Of a DNA stretch of 64,000 bases, positions 51,483 to 60,770 are shown piece by piece. Each line of letters opens with the position of its first letter. The stretch's first letter is position 1. Source of the DNA: Rhynchopus sp. YZ270_cl-10. Taxonomy: Eukaryota > Euglenozoa > Diplonemea > Diplonemida > Diplonemidae. The position numbers were made by a program, and so were the translations under genes. The stretch spans positions 930,001-994,000 of the forward strand of contig OZ037835.1 of assembly GCA_964035575.1 (NCBI GenBank). Reading direction: 5' to 3'. The notes under the pieces were generated by a model. It made no database searches, was not told the DNA's origin, and worked only from the letters and a program-made list of their open reading frames with translations.

Positions 51483-52685
51483 TCACGAACACACACACCC
51501 ACTGCAGCGTGACTCAACAGTTGCCTGCAAGGGGGGCGGACGGGGACGAGGTGGACCATGTTGCAGGGCGTCCTGCTCTGACACCTGCATGTTGATGGCA
51601 GCAATGTCGAGCACCGAGATGACGTTTCCGACAACGACCAGCCTGCACCCGTCAGTCGAGGCATGCACAGACCACGTGCCATCTGCGTCGATGCGTCCCA
51701 TGGGGGCTCCACTGCGTGCGTCCCACTGCTGCACACTCCTGGTAGAGGCCGTGAAGAGGTATCGCGAGCACGCACTGAAACAGGCAGCATTCATCGCGTC
51801 ACCTCCGCTGGGCAGTGTGCAGAGGACCTGCCCGGAGTCCATGTCAATGGTGCGGACGGTGTCCTTGTAGCCACAGCTCAACACTGCGAGGCTTGCGTCA
51901 GGCGAAAATGACGGCCTCACAGAGGACGACCCCCTCATCCCTCTGTGCACACGGTGCACCTCACGCAGCTCAGGGGTGTCCAGACGGAACACCACAATTT
52001 CTGGGATTGCGTTGATCAATAACAGGGACTCGCAGGGTGACACTGCAAAGGGGTACCCACATTGAGCAATGGCACGCATCGTCACCCCCTCGCCGGAGTA
52101 CTGTAAGATCCGCTCCCTTTTCGCAATCAGCACCGTCTCGCTGACCCTCATGGCCACAAGCCTGTGAACCCTGCATCCCATACGTACCACAACCTCTGCA
52201 CCGCTGTCCCGCCGTCTAAAGTGCACAGCATTGCTCCCTGCATCACAGTAAACGATGTGGTGTGGCATGAGAACCATCTTGAACTGGGGTACGTCTATGG
52301 GAGGGAGAGGTGTGACCTCGGTGGTGACGAGGTTGATGGTGACGGCGTGTTCGCCACCCACTACGAGTGTGTCCTCGCATACGTCTGCGATGCAGCCTCC
52401 CACAGTATAGCGCTTCGGCACCCACACACCACTGCTGTCCTGCTTCCGTCTGCTCACATGGACAGTCCCGCCTGCGCACAGTGTGGTGTGGGCAATCAGA
52501 ACCTCCGGTGCCAGCACCTCACCATCAGCACCATCCACACACAGCCCCACTGCCTCGGCCGACACCACGCTCTGTGGGTACAACACCGCAACAGCACGCT
52601 CCTGCAGATCTGCAGCACTGCAACCCTCCCCCACCTCTGCAGCACAGCGTTTTCCAGATGTTGTGCATTCAAACCATATCTCCAT
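51483..52685 (-). CDS. Ubl-WD40 array gene 1
   Basis: 400 aa, complete, one exon. Residues 1-80 (MEIWFECTTSGKRCAAEVGE start, GTVHVSRR end) have the beta-grasp pattern of a ubiquitin-like domain. Residues ~88-365 form WD40-like blades: FAVSPCESLLL, SFSPDASLAVLSCG, CFSACSRYLFTAS followed by QQWDARSGAPMG, and ASTDGCRLVVVGN. The tail is Pro-rich and ends RCSGCVCS. It differs from its siblings at short windows such as PIDVPQFKM (129-137), DAGSNA (148-153), AKRERIL (188-194) and GYKDT (272-276). No enzymatic motif; beta-propellers bind proteins or peptides, so a recognition role is inferred. The ATG follows CCCCCTCTCAG by 14 bases, as in all copies. Confidence 0.8.
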   Translation of the reverse strand: MEIWFECTTSGKRCAAEVGEGCSAADLQERAVAVLYPQSVVSAEAVGLCVDGADGEVLAPEVLIAHTTLCAGGTVHVSRRKQDSSGVWVPKRYTVGGCIADVCEDTLVVGGEHAVTINLVTTEVTPLPPIDVPQFKMVLMPHHIVYCDAGSNAVHFRRRDSGAEVVVRMGCRVHRLVAMRVSETVLIAKRERILQYSGEGVTMRAIAQCGYPFAVSPCESLLLINAIPEIVVFRLDTPELREVHRVHRGMRGSSSVRPSFSPDASLAVLSCGYKDTVRTIDMDSGQVLCTLPSGGDAMNAACFSACSRYLFTASTRSVQQWDARSGAPMGRIDADGTWSVHASTDGCRLVVVGNVISVLDIAAINMQVSEQDALQHGPPRPRPPPLQATVESRCSGCVCS

Positions 52686-52699
52686 TGTGTGGTCACTGT

Positions 52700-53443
52700 C
52701 TGAGAGGGGGCGGTGGGAGAAGCAGGGTGTCGGTGTGCTGAGTGGATGGGGGATGTTTGAGTGAATGGAACAAAGGTTGCTTTTGTGAGATGAATGTGCA
52801 CCTCCCAGCTACACACCATCTGCAGTGATCCAAGAACACATAGGGAGGGGTTGTGTGAGGTCGAAATGGTTCAGGGGTGGGATCTTGTTTTTGTTTTCTT
52901 TTCCAAACTCATGAGAGAAGATAGGATGGCTGCAACATCCTTTGGTTGGGTAAGCAGCCTCACCGAAGCCTTTGCTTTGCATGTTTAAGAGAAGGGGTAA
53001 CACAGAGAAGAGTTGAGATGAACCTAAGCCTCTCTGTGCTTGGACACCTCATAAAAGGGAAGCAAGATGCAACAACACAAACCGATACACACAGTGGTAT
53101 GATGATCTTGTGCAGAGCGAGATGTGGTTTTGGGTTTCTTTTTGGGTCTCGACTAAATGTCAAATGTAATTTCGATATTTTCAAAATCTTTTTTTCGAGA
53201 TCTCGATTCTCCCTGTCAACAGTACATAACGACTTTCTCGTGTATAAAATTTAGCAAGAAATTTTATTCTTCCTTTTGTCTACAAACATACGAAGCGTTA
53301 CGTGTACGGTTTTTAAGGAAATAATTCAAACCGACATGATTCCTCATCATTGTATAAAAAAGAACACAAAACCCCCCCACCACAACAGACGAGCCACTAC
53401 ACAAATAACACCTCACAGACTCATCTTGGGCACACCCTCCCCT
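52700..53443. other. Array spacer 1/2 (758 bp), with acceptor and motif H
   Basis: Minus strand CCACCGCCCCCTCTCAG (AG at 52701-52700) is the presumed trans-splice or 5'-intron acceptor of gene 1. Spacer sequence is strongly conserved between copies, including an initiator-like run of T and the AATTTCGATATTTTC block. No gene on either strand; plus-strand frames are shadows. Confidence 0.6.
53014..53050 (-). other. Hairpin motif H, array copy a
   Basis: GAGATGAACCTAAGCCTCTC, TGTGCTTGGACACCTC. About 330 bases before gene 1 and 394 bases past the stop of gene 2. Confidence 0.75.
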
Positions 53444-54724
53444 TCACGAACACACACACCCACTGCAGCGTGACTCCGTTGCCACAACAGTTCCTTTCAA
53501 GGGGAGCGGACGGGGACGGGGGGGGCCATGTTGCAGGGCGTCCTGCTCTGACACCTGCATGTTGATGGCAGCAAGGTCGAGCACCGAGATGACGTTTCCG
53601 ACAACGACCAGCCTGCACCCGTCTGTCGAGGCATGCACAGACCCGCAAACCCGCAAACCGACAGACCACGTGTCGGTATACACAGACCACGTGTCATCTG
53701 CGTCGATGCGTCCCATGGGGGCTCCACTGCGTGCGTCGTACTGCTGCAAACTCCTGAGAGTGACAGTGAAGAGGTATCGCGAGCACGCACTGAAACAGGC
53801 ACCGTATATAGTGTCACCTCCACAGCTCAGTGTGCAGAGCGTCTGCCCGGATACGATATCAATGGTGCGGACAGTGCGCTTCTCGCCACAGCTCAACACT
53901 GCGAGGCTTGCGTCGGGCGAAAATGAGGGCCGCAAACAGGACGTCCCGCTCGACCCTCTGTACAACCCTGTGTCCATACAGTGCACCAGACGCAGCTCAG
54001 GGGTGTCCATACGGTACAATGCAGAAGGTCGGTATCCATTGCTCAATAACAGAGACTCGCAGGGTGACACTGCAAAGGAACACCCATAGTGATCAATGGT
54101 ACGCATCTTCACCCCCTCGCAGGTGTACTGTACGATCTTCTTACTGGTCCCAATCAGCACAGCCTCCGTGACCCGCATGGCCACAAGGCGGTGAACCCTG
54201 TACTCAACCGTGCGTGCCACACGTACCACAACCTCTGCACCGCTGTCCCGCCGTCTAAAGTGCACAGAAGTGCCAAGTACACCACAGTAGACGATGTGGT
54301 GTGGCATGAGAACCACCAGGCACAGACGTCCGAGTCCACTAGGGAGAGGTGTGACCTCGGTGGTGACGAGGTTGATGGTGACGGCGTGTTCGCCACCCAC
54401 TACGAGTGTGTCCTCGCATACGTCTGCGATGCAGCCTCCCACAGTATAGCGCTTCGGCACCCACACACCACTGCTGTCCTGCTTCCGTCTGCTCACATGG
54501 ACAGTCCCGCCTGCGCACAGTGTGGTGTGGGCAATCAGAACCTCCGGTGCCAGCACCTCACCATCAGCACCATCCACACACAGCCCCACTGCCTCGGCCG
54601 ACACCACGCTCTGTGGGTACAACACCGCAACAGCACGCTCCTGCAGATCTGCAGCACTGCAACCCTCCCCCACCTCTGCAGCACAGCGTTGTCCAGATGT
54701 TGTGCATTCAAACCATATCTCCAT
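53444..54724 (-). CDS. Ubl-WD40 array gene 2
   Basis: 426 aa. N-terminal 125 residues are identical to gene 1 apart from K12Q. The central blades carry another sequence set (GVLGTS, GTSKKIV, GYRPSALY, GEKRT, TVTLRS), and an internal duplication adds YTDTWSVGLRVCGS before ASTDGC. Its central blades match gene 5 almost exactly, while its first blade (PSGLGRLCLV) matches gene 3. Ends with the same ATESRCSGCVCS tail. Confidence 0.8.
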   Translation of the reverse strand: MEIWFECTTSGQRCAAEVGEGCSAADLQERAVAVLYPQSVVSAEAVGLCVDGADGEVLAPEVLIAHTTLCAGGTVHVSRRKQDSSGVWVPKRYTVGGCIADVCEDTLVVGGEHAVTINLVTTEVTPLPSGLGRLCLVVLMPHHIVYCGVLGTSVHFRRRDSGAEVVVRVARTVEYRVHRLVAMRVTEAVLIGTSKKIVQYTCEGVKMRTIDHYGCSFAVSPCESLLLSNGYRPSALYRMDTPELRLVHCMDTGLYRGSSGTSCLRPSFSPDASLAVLSCGEKRTVRTIDIVSGQTLCTLSCGGDTIYGACFSACSRYLFTVTLRSLQQYDARSGAPMGRIDADDTWSVYTDTWSVGLRVCGSVHASTDGCRLVVVGNVISVLDLAAINMQVSEQDALQHGPPRPRPLPLKGTVVATESRCSGCVCS

Positions 54725-54738
54725 TGCGTGGTCACTGT

Positions 54739-55541
54739 CTGAGAGGGGGCGGTGGGAGAAGCAGGGTGTCGGTGTGCTGAGTGGATGGGGGATGTTTGAG
54801 TGAATGGAACAAAGGTTGCTTTTGTGAGATGAATGTGCACCTCCCAGCTACACACCATCTGCAGTGATCCAAGAACACATAGGGAGGGGTTGTTTCAGGT
54901 CGAAATGGTTTATGGGGTGGGATCTTGTTTTTGATTTCTTTTTCAAACTCATGAGAGAAGATAGGATGGCTGCAACATCCTTTGGTTGGGTAAGCAGCCT
55001 CATCGAAGCCTTTGCTTTGCATGTTTAAGAGAAGGGGTAACACAGAGAAGAGTTGAGATGAACCTAAGCCTCTCTGTGCTTGGCCACCTCATAAAAGGGA
55101 AAGCAAGATGCAATAAAACAAACCGACAGTCAACAACACAGTCGTGCAAAGATCTTTGTGCAGAGCGAGATGTGGTTTTGGGTTTCTTTTTCGAGTCTCG
55201 ACTAAATGTGAAATGCAATTTCGAGCTCTCGATTCTCCCGGCCAACAGTTGATAAAGATTTCTTGTGCAAAAAATTCGAGAACAACCCCGGGAGACACAA
55301 ACGTGTACGATCACAGGCCTTGCCACTCCGCAAGCTGTTGTGTTGTTTCCCCACTGCACGGTGCTGGTTGTGGCGTGTGAAAAAGCTAAACAAAGCATCT
55401 GTCAGAAGTTTCTATTTCCTGTTGCAAGAAATTGGTATAACAATAAACACACACACACAAACTTCCTCATCTCACTCAGCTCAACAACAAACAGCTTCAA
55501 TCACCCGCAGACGCACGGCCCAACGAACCACACCCTCCCCT
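54739..55541. other. Array spacer 2/3 (817 bp)
   Basis: Same acceptor and first ~350 bases as spacer 1/2, then a diverged half (around 55300-55480) shared only with the spacer upstream of gene 5 (61460-61565). Two spacer types therefore exist. Confidence 0.55.
55054..55090 (-). other. Hairpin motif H, array copy b
   Basis: As in copy a but with TTGGCCACCTC at the right arm. Confidence 0.75.
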
Positions 55542-56744
55542 TCACGAACACACACACCCACTGCAGCGTGACTCCGTTGCCACAGCAGTTCCTTTCAAGG
55601 GGAGGGGACGGGGGGGACCATGTTGCAGGGCGTCCTTCTCGGATACCTGCATGTTGAAGTCAGCAATGTCGAGCACCGAGATGACGTCTGCTACAACAAG
55701 CAGCCTGCACCCGTCTGTCGAGGCATGCACAGACCACGTGTAGTTGTTGCGGATGCGTCCCATAAGGGCTCCACTGCGTGCGTCCCACTGCTGCACACCC
55801 CTGCTAGAGGCTGTGAAGAGGTATCGCGAGCACGCACTGAAACAGGCAGCATTAATAGTATATCCACTACCCAATGTGCAGAAGAATCGCCCGGAGACGA
55901 TGTCAATGGTGCGGACCCTGTACCTCTCACCATAGCGGAACACTGCGAGGCTTGCGTCGGGCGAAAACGACGGCCGGAAAGAGGACGGTCGCAAATGGGA
56001 CAAACCTGTGTCCACACGGTGCACCAGACTCAGCTCAGGGGTGTCCAGACGGTGCACCACAACGGAAGGGTTGTTGCTCAATAACAATGTCTCGCAGGGT
56101 GACACTGCAAAGCGGTACCCAGAGTGATCAATGGTACACATCTTCACCCCCTCGCAGGAGTACTGTACGATCTGTTTTCTGGTCCCAATCAGCACCGTCT
56201 CGGTGACACGCATGGCCTCAATGCTGTTCACCTCTTCACCCATACGTACCACAACCTCTGCACCGCTGTCCCGCGGTCTAAAGTACACAGCATAGGGTTC
56301 AATACAGTACACGATGTGGTGTGGCATGAGAACCACCAGGCACAGACGTCCGAGTCCACTAGGGAGAGGTGTGACCTCGGTGGTGACGAGGTTGATGGTG
56401 ACGGCGTGTTCGCCACCCACTACGAGTGTGTCCTCGCATACGTCTGCGATGCAGCCTCCCACAGTATAGCGCTTCGGCACCCACACACCACTGCTGTCCT
56501 GCTTCCGTCTGCTCACATGGACAGTCCCGCCTGCGCACAGTGTGGTGTGGGCAATCAGAACCTCCGGTGCCAGCACCTCACCATCAGCACCATCCACACA
56601 CAGCCCCACTGCCTCGGCCGACACCACGCTCTGTGGGTACAACACCGCAACAGCACGCTCCTGCAGATCTGCAGCACTGCAACCCTCCCCCACCTCTGCA
56701 GCACAGCGTTTTCCAGATGTTGTGCATTCAAACCATATCTCCAT
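55542..56744 (-). CDS. Ubl-WD40 array gene 3
   Basis: 400 aa. The most divergent centre: IEPYAVYF, GEEVNSI, GTRKQIV, NNPSVVVH, SHLRPSS, GERYRV, RNNYTW and VAD at the positions that vary elsewhere, while framework words (VLMPHHIVYC, FSPDASLAV, ACFSACSRYLF, DARSGA) are kept. The domain plan and the RCSGCVCS end are as in gene 1. First-blade sequence PSGLGRLCLV shared with gene 2. Confidence 0.8.
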   Translation of the reverse strand: MEIWFECTTSGKRCAAEVGEGCSAADLQERAVAVLYPQSVVSAEAVGLCVDGADGEVLAPEVLIAHTTLCAGGTVHVSRRKQDSSGVWVPKRYTVGGCIADVCEDTLVVGGEHAVTINLVTTEVTPLPSGLGRLCLVVLMPHHIVYCIEPYAVYFRPRDSGAEVVVRMGEEVNSIEAMRVTETVLIGTRKQIVQYSCEGVKMCTIDHSGYRFAVSPCETLLLSNNPSVVVHRLDTPELSLVHRVDTGLSHLRPSSFRPSFSPDASLAVFRYGERYRVRTIDIVSGRFFCTLGSGYTINAACFSACSRYLFTASSRGVQQWDARSGALMGRIRNNYTWSVHASTDGCRLLVVADVISVLDIADFNMQVSEKDALQHGPPRPLPLKGTAVATESRCSGCVCS

Positions 56745-56758
56745 TGTGTGGTCACTGT

Positions 56759-57503
56759 CTGAGAGGGGGCGGTGGGAGAAGCAGGGTGTCGGTGTGCTGA
56801 GTGGATGGGGGATGTTTGAGTGAATGGAACAAAGGTTGCTTTTGTGAGATGAATGTGCACCTCCCAGCTACACACCATCTGCAGTGATCCAAGAACACAT
56901 AGGGAGGGGTTGTTTCAGGTCGAAATGGTTTATGGGGTGGGATCTTGTTTTTGATTTCTTTTTCAAACTCATGAGAGAAGATAGGATGGCTGCAACATCC
57001 TTTGGTTGGGTAAGCAGCCTCACCGAAGCCTTTGCTTTGCATGTTTAAGAGAAGGGGTAACACAGAGAAGAGTTGAGATGAACCTAAGCCTCTCTGTGCT
57101 TGGCCACCTCATAAAAGGGAAGCAAGATGCAACAACACAAACCGATACACACAGTGGTATGATGATCTTGTGCAGAGCGAGATGTGGTTTTGGGTTTCTT
57201 TTTGGGTCTCGACTAAATGTCAAATGCAATTTCGATATTTTCAAAATCTTTTTTTCGAGATCTCGATTCTCCCAGTCAACAGTAGATAACGACTTTCTCG
57301 CGTATAAAATTTTGCAAGAAATTTTATTCTTCCTTTTGTCTACAAACATACGAAGCGTTACGTGTACGGTTTTTAAGGAAATAATACAAAACGAGATGAT
57401 TCCTCATCATTGTATAAAAAAGAACACAAAACCCCCCCACCACAACAGACGAGCCACTTCACAAATAACACCTCACAGACTCATCATGAGCACACCCTCC
57501 CCT
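56759..57503. other. Array spacer 3/4 (759 bp)
   Basis: Nearly identical to spacer 1/2 in length and sequence; same CCCCTCTCAG acceptor upstream of gene 3. Confidence 0.55.
57074..57110 (-). other. Hairpin motif H, array copy c
   Basis: Right arm TTGGCCACCTC; position relative to the genes as in copy a. Confidence 0.75.
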
Positions 57504-58739
57504 TCACGAACACACACACCCACTGCAGCGTGACTCCGTTGCCACAACAGTTCCTTTAAAGGTAGAATGCAAGGGGAGCGGACGGGGACGAGGTGGACCA
57601 TGTTGCAGGGCGTCCTGCTCTGACACCTGCATGTTGATGGCAGCAAGGTCGAGCACCGATATGACATGTATTTTGGAGACAACGACCAGCCTGCACCCGT
57701 CTGTCGAGGCATGCACAGACCACGTGTCGTCTGCGTCGATGCGTCCCATGGGGGCTCCACTGCGTGCGTCCCACTGCTGCACACTCCTGGTAGAGGCCGT
57801 GAAGAGGTATCGCGAGCACGCACTGAAACAGGCAGCATTTATCGTGGCTCCTCCGCTGGGCAGTGTGCAGAGGGCCTGCCCGGATACGATGTCAAGGGTG
57901 CGGACGGTGTGGTTGTCGCTAGAGCTCAACACTGCGAGGCTTGCGTCGGGCGAAAACGACGGTATCGGCCGCACCCAGGACGTCGTACCCATCGCTCCGT
58001 CCACACGGTACACCTCACGCAGCTCAGGGGTGTCCAGACGGAACACTGCAGAAGTTAGGTATCCGTTGATCAATAACAGGGACTCGCAGGGTGATACTGC
58101 AAAGGGGTACCCCCATTGATCAATGGCACGCATCTTCACCCCCTCGCAGGTGTACTGTACGATCCGATGACCCATCCCAACCAGCACTGTCTCGCTGACC
58201 CTCATGGCCACAAGGCTATAAACCCTGTCTGCCATACGTACCACAACCTCTGCACCGCCGTCCCGCGGTCTAAAGTGTACAACATTCCCCAGCGTACTAC
58301 AGTAGACGATGTGGTGTGGCATGAGAACGATCGTGCACCCAGGTACGTTTATGGGAGGGAGAGGTGTGACCTCGGTGGTGACGAGGTTGATGGTGACGGC
58401 GGGTTCGCCACCCACTACGAGTGTGTCCTCGCATACGTCTGCGATGCAGCCTCCCACAGTATAGCGCTTCGGCACCCACACACCACTGCTGTCCTGCTTC
58501 CGTCTGCTCACATGGACAGTCCCGCCTGCACACAGTGCGGTGTGGGCAATCAGAACCTCCGGTGCCAGCACCTCACCATCAGCACCATCCACACACAGCC
58601 CCACTGCCTCGGCCGACACCACGCTCTGTGGGTACAACACCGCAACAGCACGCTCCTGCAGATCTGCAGCACTGCAACCCTCCCCCACCTCTGCAGCACA
58701 GCGTTGTCCAGATGTTGTGCATTCAAACCATATCTCCAT
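57504..58739 (-). CDS. Ubl-WD40 array gene 4
   Basis: 411 aa. N-terminus differs from gene 1 at three positions (Q12, A68, P113). Variable windows read PINVPGCTI, STLGNV, ADRVYSL, GMGHRIV, GYLTSAV, GAMGTTSW, SDNHT and SKIH. The Pro-rich tail is longer (LPLHSTFKGT). The partial gene at the window end has the same STFKGT insertion, so those two share a tail type. Confidence 0.8.
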   Translation of the reverse strand: MEIWFECTTSGQRCAAEVGEGCSAADLQERAVAVLYPQSVVSAEAVGLCVDGADGEVLAPEVLIAHTALCAGGTVHVSRRKQDSSGVWVPKRYTVGGCIADVCEDTLVVGGEPAVTINLVTTEVTPLPPINVPGCTIVLMPHHIVYCSTLGNVVHFRPRDGGAEVVVRMADRVYSLVAMRVSETVLVGMGHRIVQYTCEGVKMRAIDQWGYPFAVSPCESLLLINGYLTSAVFRLDTPELREVYRVDGAMGTTSWVRPIPSFSPDASLAVLSSSDNHTVRTLDIVSGQALCTLPSGGATINAACFSACSRYLFTASTRSVQQWDARSGAPMGRIDADDTWSVHASTDGCRLVVVSKIHVISVLDLAAINMQVSEQDALQHGPPRPRPLPLHSTFKGTVVATESRCSGCVCS

Positions 58740-58753
58740 TGTGTGGTCACTGT

Positions 58754-59496
58754 CTGAGAGGGGGCGGTGGGAGAAGCAGGGTGTCGGTGTGCTGAGTGGA
58801 TGGGGGATGTTTGAGTGAATGGAACAAAGGTTGCTTTTGTGAGATGAATGTGCACCTCCCAGCTACACACCATCTGCAGTGATCCAAGAACACATAGGGA
58901 GGGGTTGTTTCAGGTCGAAATGGTTTATGGGGTGGGATCTTGTTTTTGATTTCTTTTTCAAACTCATGAGAGAAGATAGGATGGCTGCAACATCCTTTGG
59001 TTGGGTAAGCAGCCTCACCGAAGCCTTTGCTTTGCATGTTTAAGAGAAGGGGTAACACAGAGAAGAGTTGAGATGAACCTAAGCCTCTCTGTGCTTGGCC
59101 ACCTCATAAAAGGGAAGCAAGATGCAACAACACAAACCGATACACACAGTGGTATGATGATCTTGTGCAGAGCGAGATGTGGTTTTGGGTTTCTTTTTGG
59201 GTCTCGACTAAATGTCAAATGTAATTTCGATATTTTCAAAATATTTTTTTCGAGATCTCGATTCTCCCAGTCAACAGTAGATACCGACTTTCTCGCGTAT
59301 AAAATTTTGCAAGAAATTTTATTCTTCCTTTTGTCTACAAACATACGAAGCGTTACGTGTACGGTTTTTAAGGAAATAATTCAAACGGACATGATTCCCC
59401 AAAATTGTATAAAAAAGAACACAAAACCCCCCCACCACAACAGACGAGCCACTACACAAAACACCTCACAGACTCATCTTGGGCACACCCTCCCCT
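58754..59496. other. Array spacer 4/5 (757 bp)
   Basis: Near-copy of spacers 1/2 and 3/4, with the same acceptor upstream of gene 4. Confidence 0.55.
59069..59105 (-). other. Hairpin motif H, array copy d
   Basis: Right arm TTGGCCACCTC, as in copies b and c. Confidence 0.75.
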
Positions 59497-60756
59497 TCAC
59501 GAACACACACACCCACTGCAGCGTGACTCCGTTGCCACAACAGTTCCTTTCAAGGGGAGGGGACGGGGACGGGGGGGACCATGTTGCAGGGCGTCCTGCT
59601 CTGACACCTGCATGTTGAAGTCAGCAAGGTCGAGCACCGAGATGACGTTTCCGACAACGACCAGCCTGCACCCGTCTGTCGAGGCATGCACAGACCCGCA
59701 AACCCGCAAACCGACAGACCACGTGTCGGTATACACAGACCACGTGTCATCTGCGTCGATGCGTCCCATGGGGGCTCCACTGCGTGCGTCGTACTGCTGC
59801 ACACTCCTGAGAGTGACAGTGAAAAAGAGGTATCGCGAGCACGCACTGAAACAGGCACCGTATATAGTGTCACCTCCACAGCTCAGTGTGCAGAGCGTCT
59901 GCCCGGATACGATATCAATGGTGCGGACAGTGCGCTTCTCGCCACAACTCAACACTGCGAGGCTTGCGTCGGGCGAAAATGAGGGCCGCAAACAGGACCC
60001 TCTGTACGACCCTGTGTCCATACGGTGCACCAGGCGCAGCTCAGGGGTGTCCATACGGTACAATGCAGAAGGTCGGTATCCATTGCTCAATAACAGAGAC
60101 TCGCAGGGTGACACTGCAAAGGAGCACCCATAGTGATCAATGGTACGCATCTTCACCCCCTCGCAGGAGTACTGTACGATCTGCTCACTCGTCCCAACCA
60201 GCACAGCCTCCGTTACCCTCATGGCCACAAGCCTGTGAACCCTGTCTGCCATATGTACCACAACCTCTGCACCGCTGTCCCGCGGCCTAAAGTGTACAAC
60301 ATTCCACAGTGAACTACAGTAGACGATGTGGTGTGGCATGAGAACCACCTTGCACAGACTTCCACCTACGGGAAGGAGAGGTGTGACCTCGGTGGTGACG
60401 AGGTTGATGGTGACGGCGTGTTCGCCACCCACTACGAGTGTGTCCTCGCATACGTCTGCGATGCAGCCTCCCACAGTATAGCGCTTCGGCACCCACACAC
60501 CACTGCTGTCCTGCTTCCGTCTGCTCACATGGACAGTCCCGCCTGCACACAGTGCGGTGTGGGCAATCAGAACCTCCGGTGCCAGCACCTCACCATCAGC
60601 ACCATCCACACACAGCCCCACTGCCTCGGCAGACACCACGCTCTGTGGGTACAACACCGCAACAGCACGCTCCTGCAGATCTGCAGCACTGCAACCCTCC
60701 CCCACCTCTGCAGCACAGCGTTGTCCAGATGTTGTGCATTCAAACCATATCTCCAT
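59497..60756 (-). CDS. Ubl-WD40 array gene 5
   Basis: 419 aa from the ATG at 60756 used by all siblings; the frame stays open upstream to 61074, but that stretch crosses the conserved acceptor and is spacer. Early windows (SSLWNV, ADRVHRL) resemble gene 4; from the third blade on (HYGCSFAV, GYRPSALY, GEKRT, TVTLRS, and the YTDTWSVGLRVCGS duplication) it matches gene 2. The join makes it a recombinant of the two. Tail as in gene 2. Confidence 0.8.
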   Translation of the reverse strand: MEIWFECTTSGQRCAAEVGEGCSAADLQERAVAVLYPQSVVSAEAVGLCVDGADGEVLAPEVLIAHTALCAGGTVHVSRRKQDSSGVWVPKRYTVGGCIADVCEDTLVVGGEHAVTINLVTTEVTPLLPVGGSLCKVVLMPHHIVYCSSLWNVVHFRPRDSGAEVVVHMADRVHRLVAMRVTEAVLVGTSEQIVQYSCEGVKMRTIDHYGCSFAVSPCESLLLSNGYRPSALYRMDTPELRLVHRMDTGSYRGSCLRPSFSPDASLAVLSCGEKRTVRTIDIVSGQTLCTLSCGGDTIYGACFSACSRYLFFTVTLRSVQQYDARSGAPMGRIDADDTWSVYTDTWSVGLRVCGSVHASTDGCRLVVVGNVISVLDLADFNMQVSEQDALQHGPPRPRPLPLKGTVVATESRCSGCVCS

Positions 60757-60770
60757 TGTGTGGTCACTGT

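Noticed and set aside
53014-53050. tRNA or tRNA-derived SINE reading of the hairpin motif
   Set aside because: GGTTCATCT resembles a B box, but the motif is only ~35 bases, has no A box, acceptor stem or cloverleaf, and copies share no longer flanks.
57006-59618. Plus-strand frames in array spacers (MGKQPHRSLCFACLREG)
   Set aside because: They follow spacer conservation, change length freely through indels, and cross the hairpin motif.
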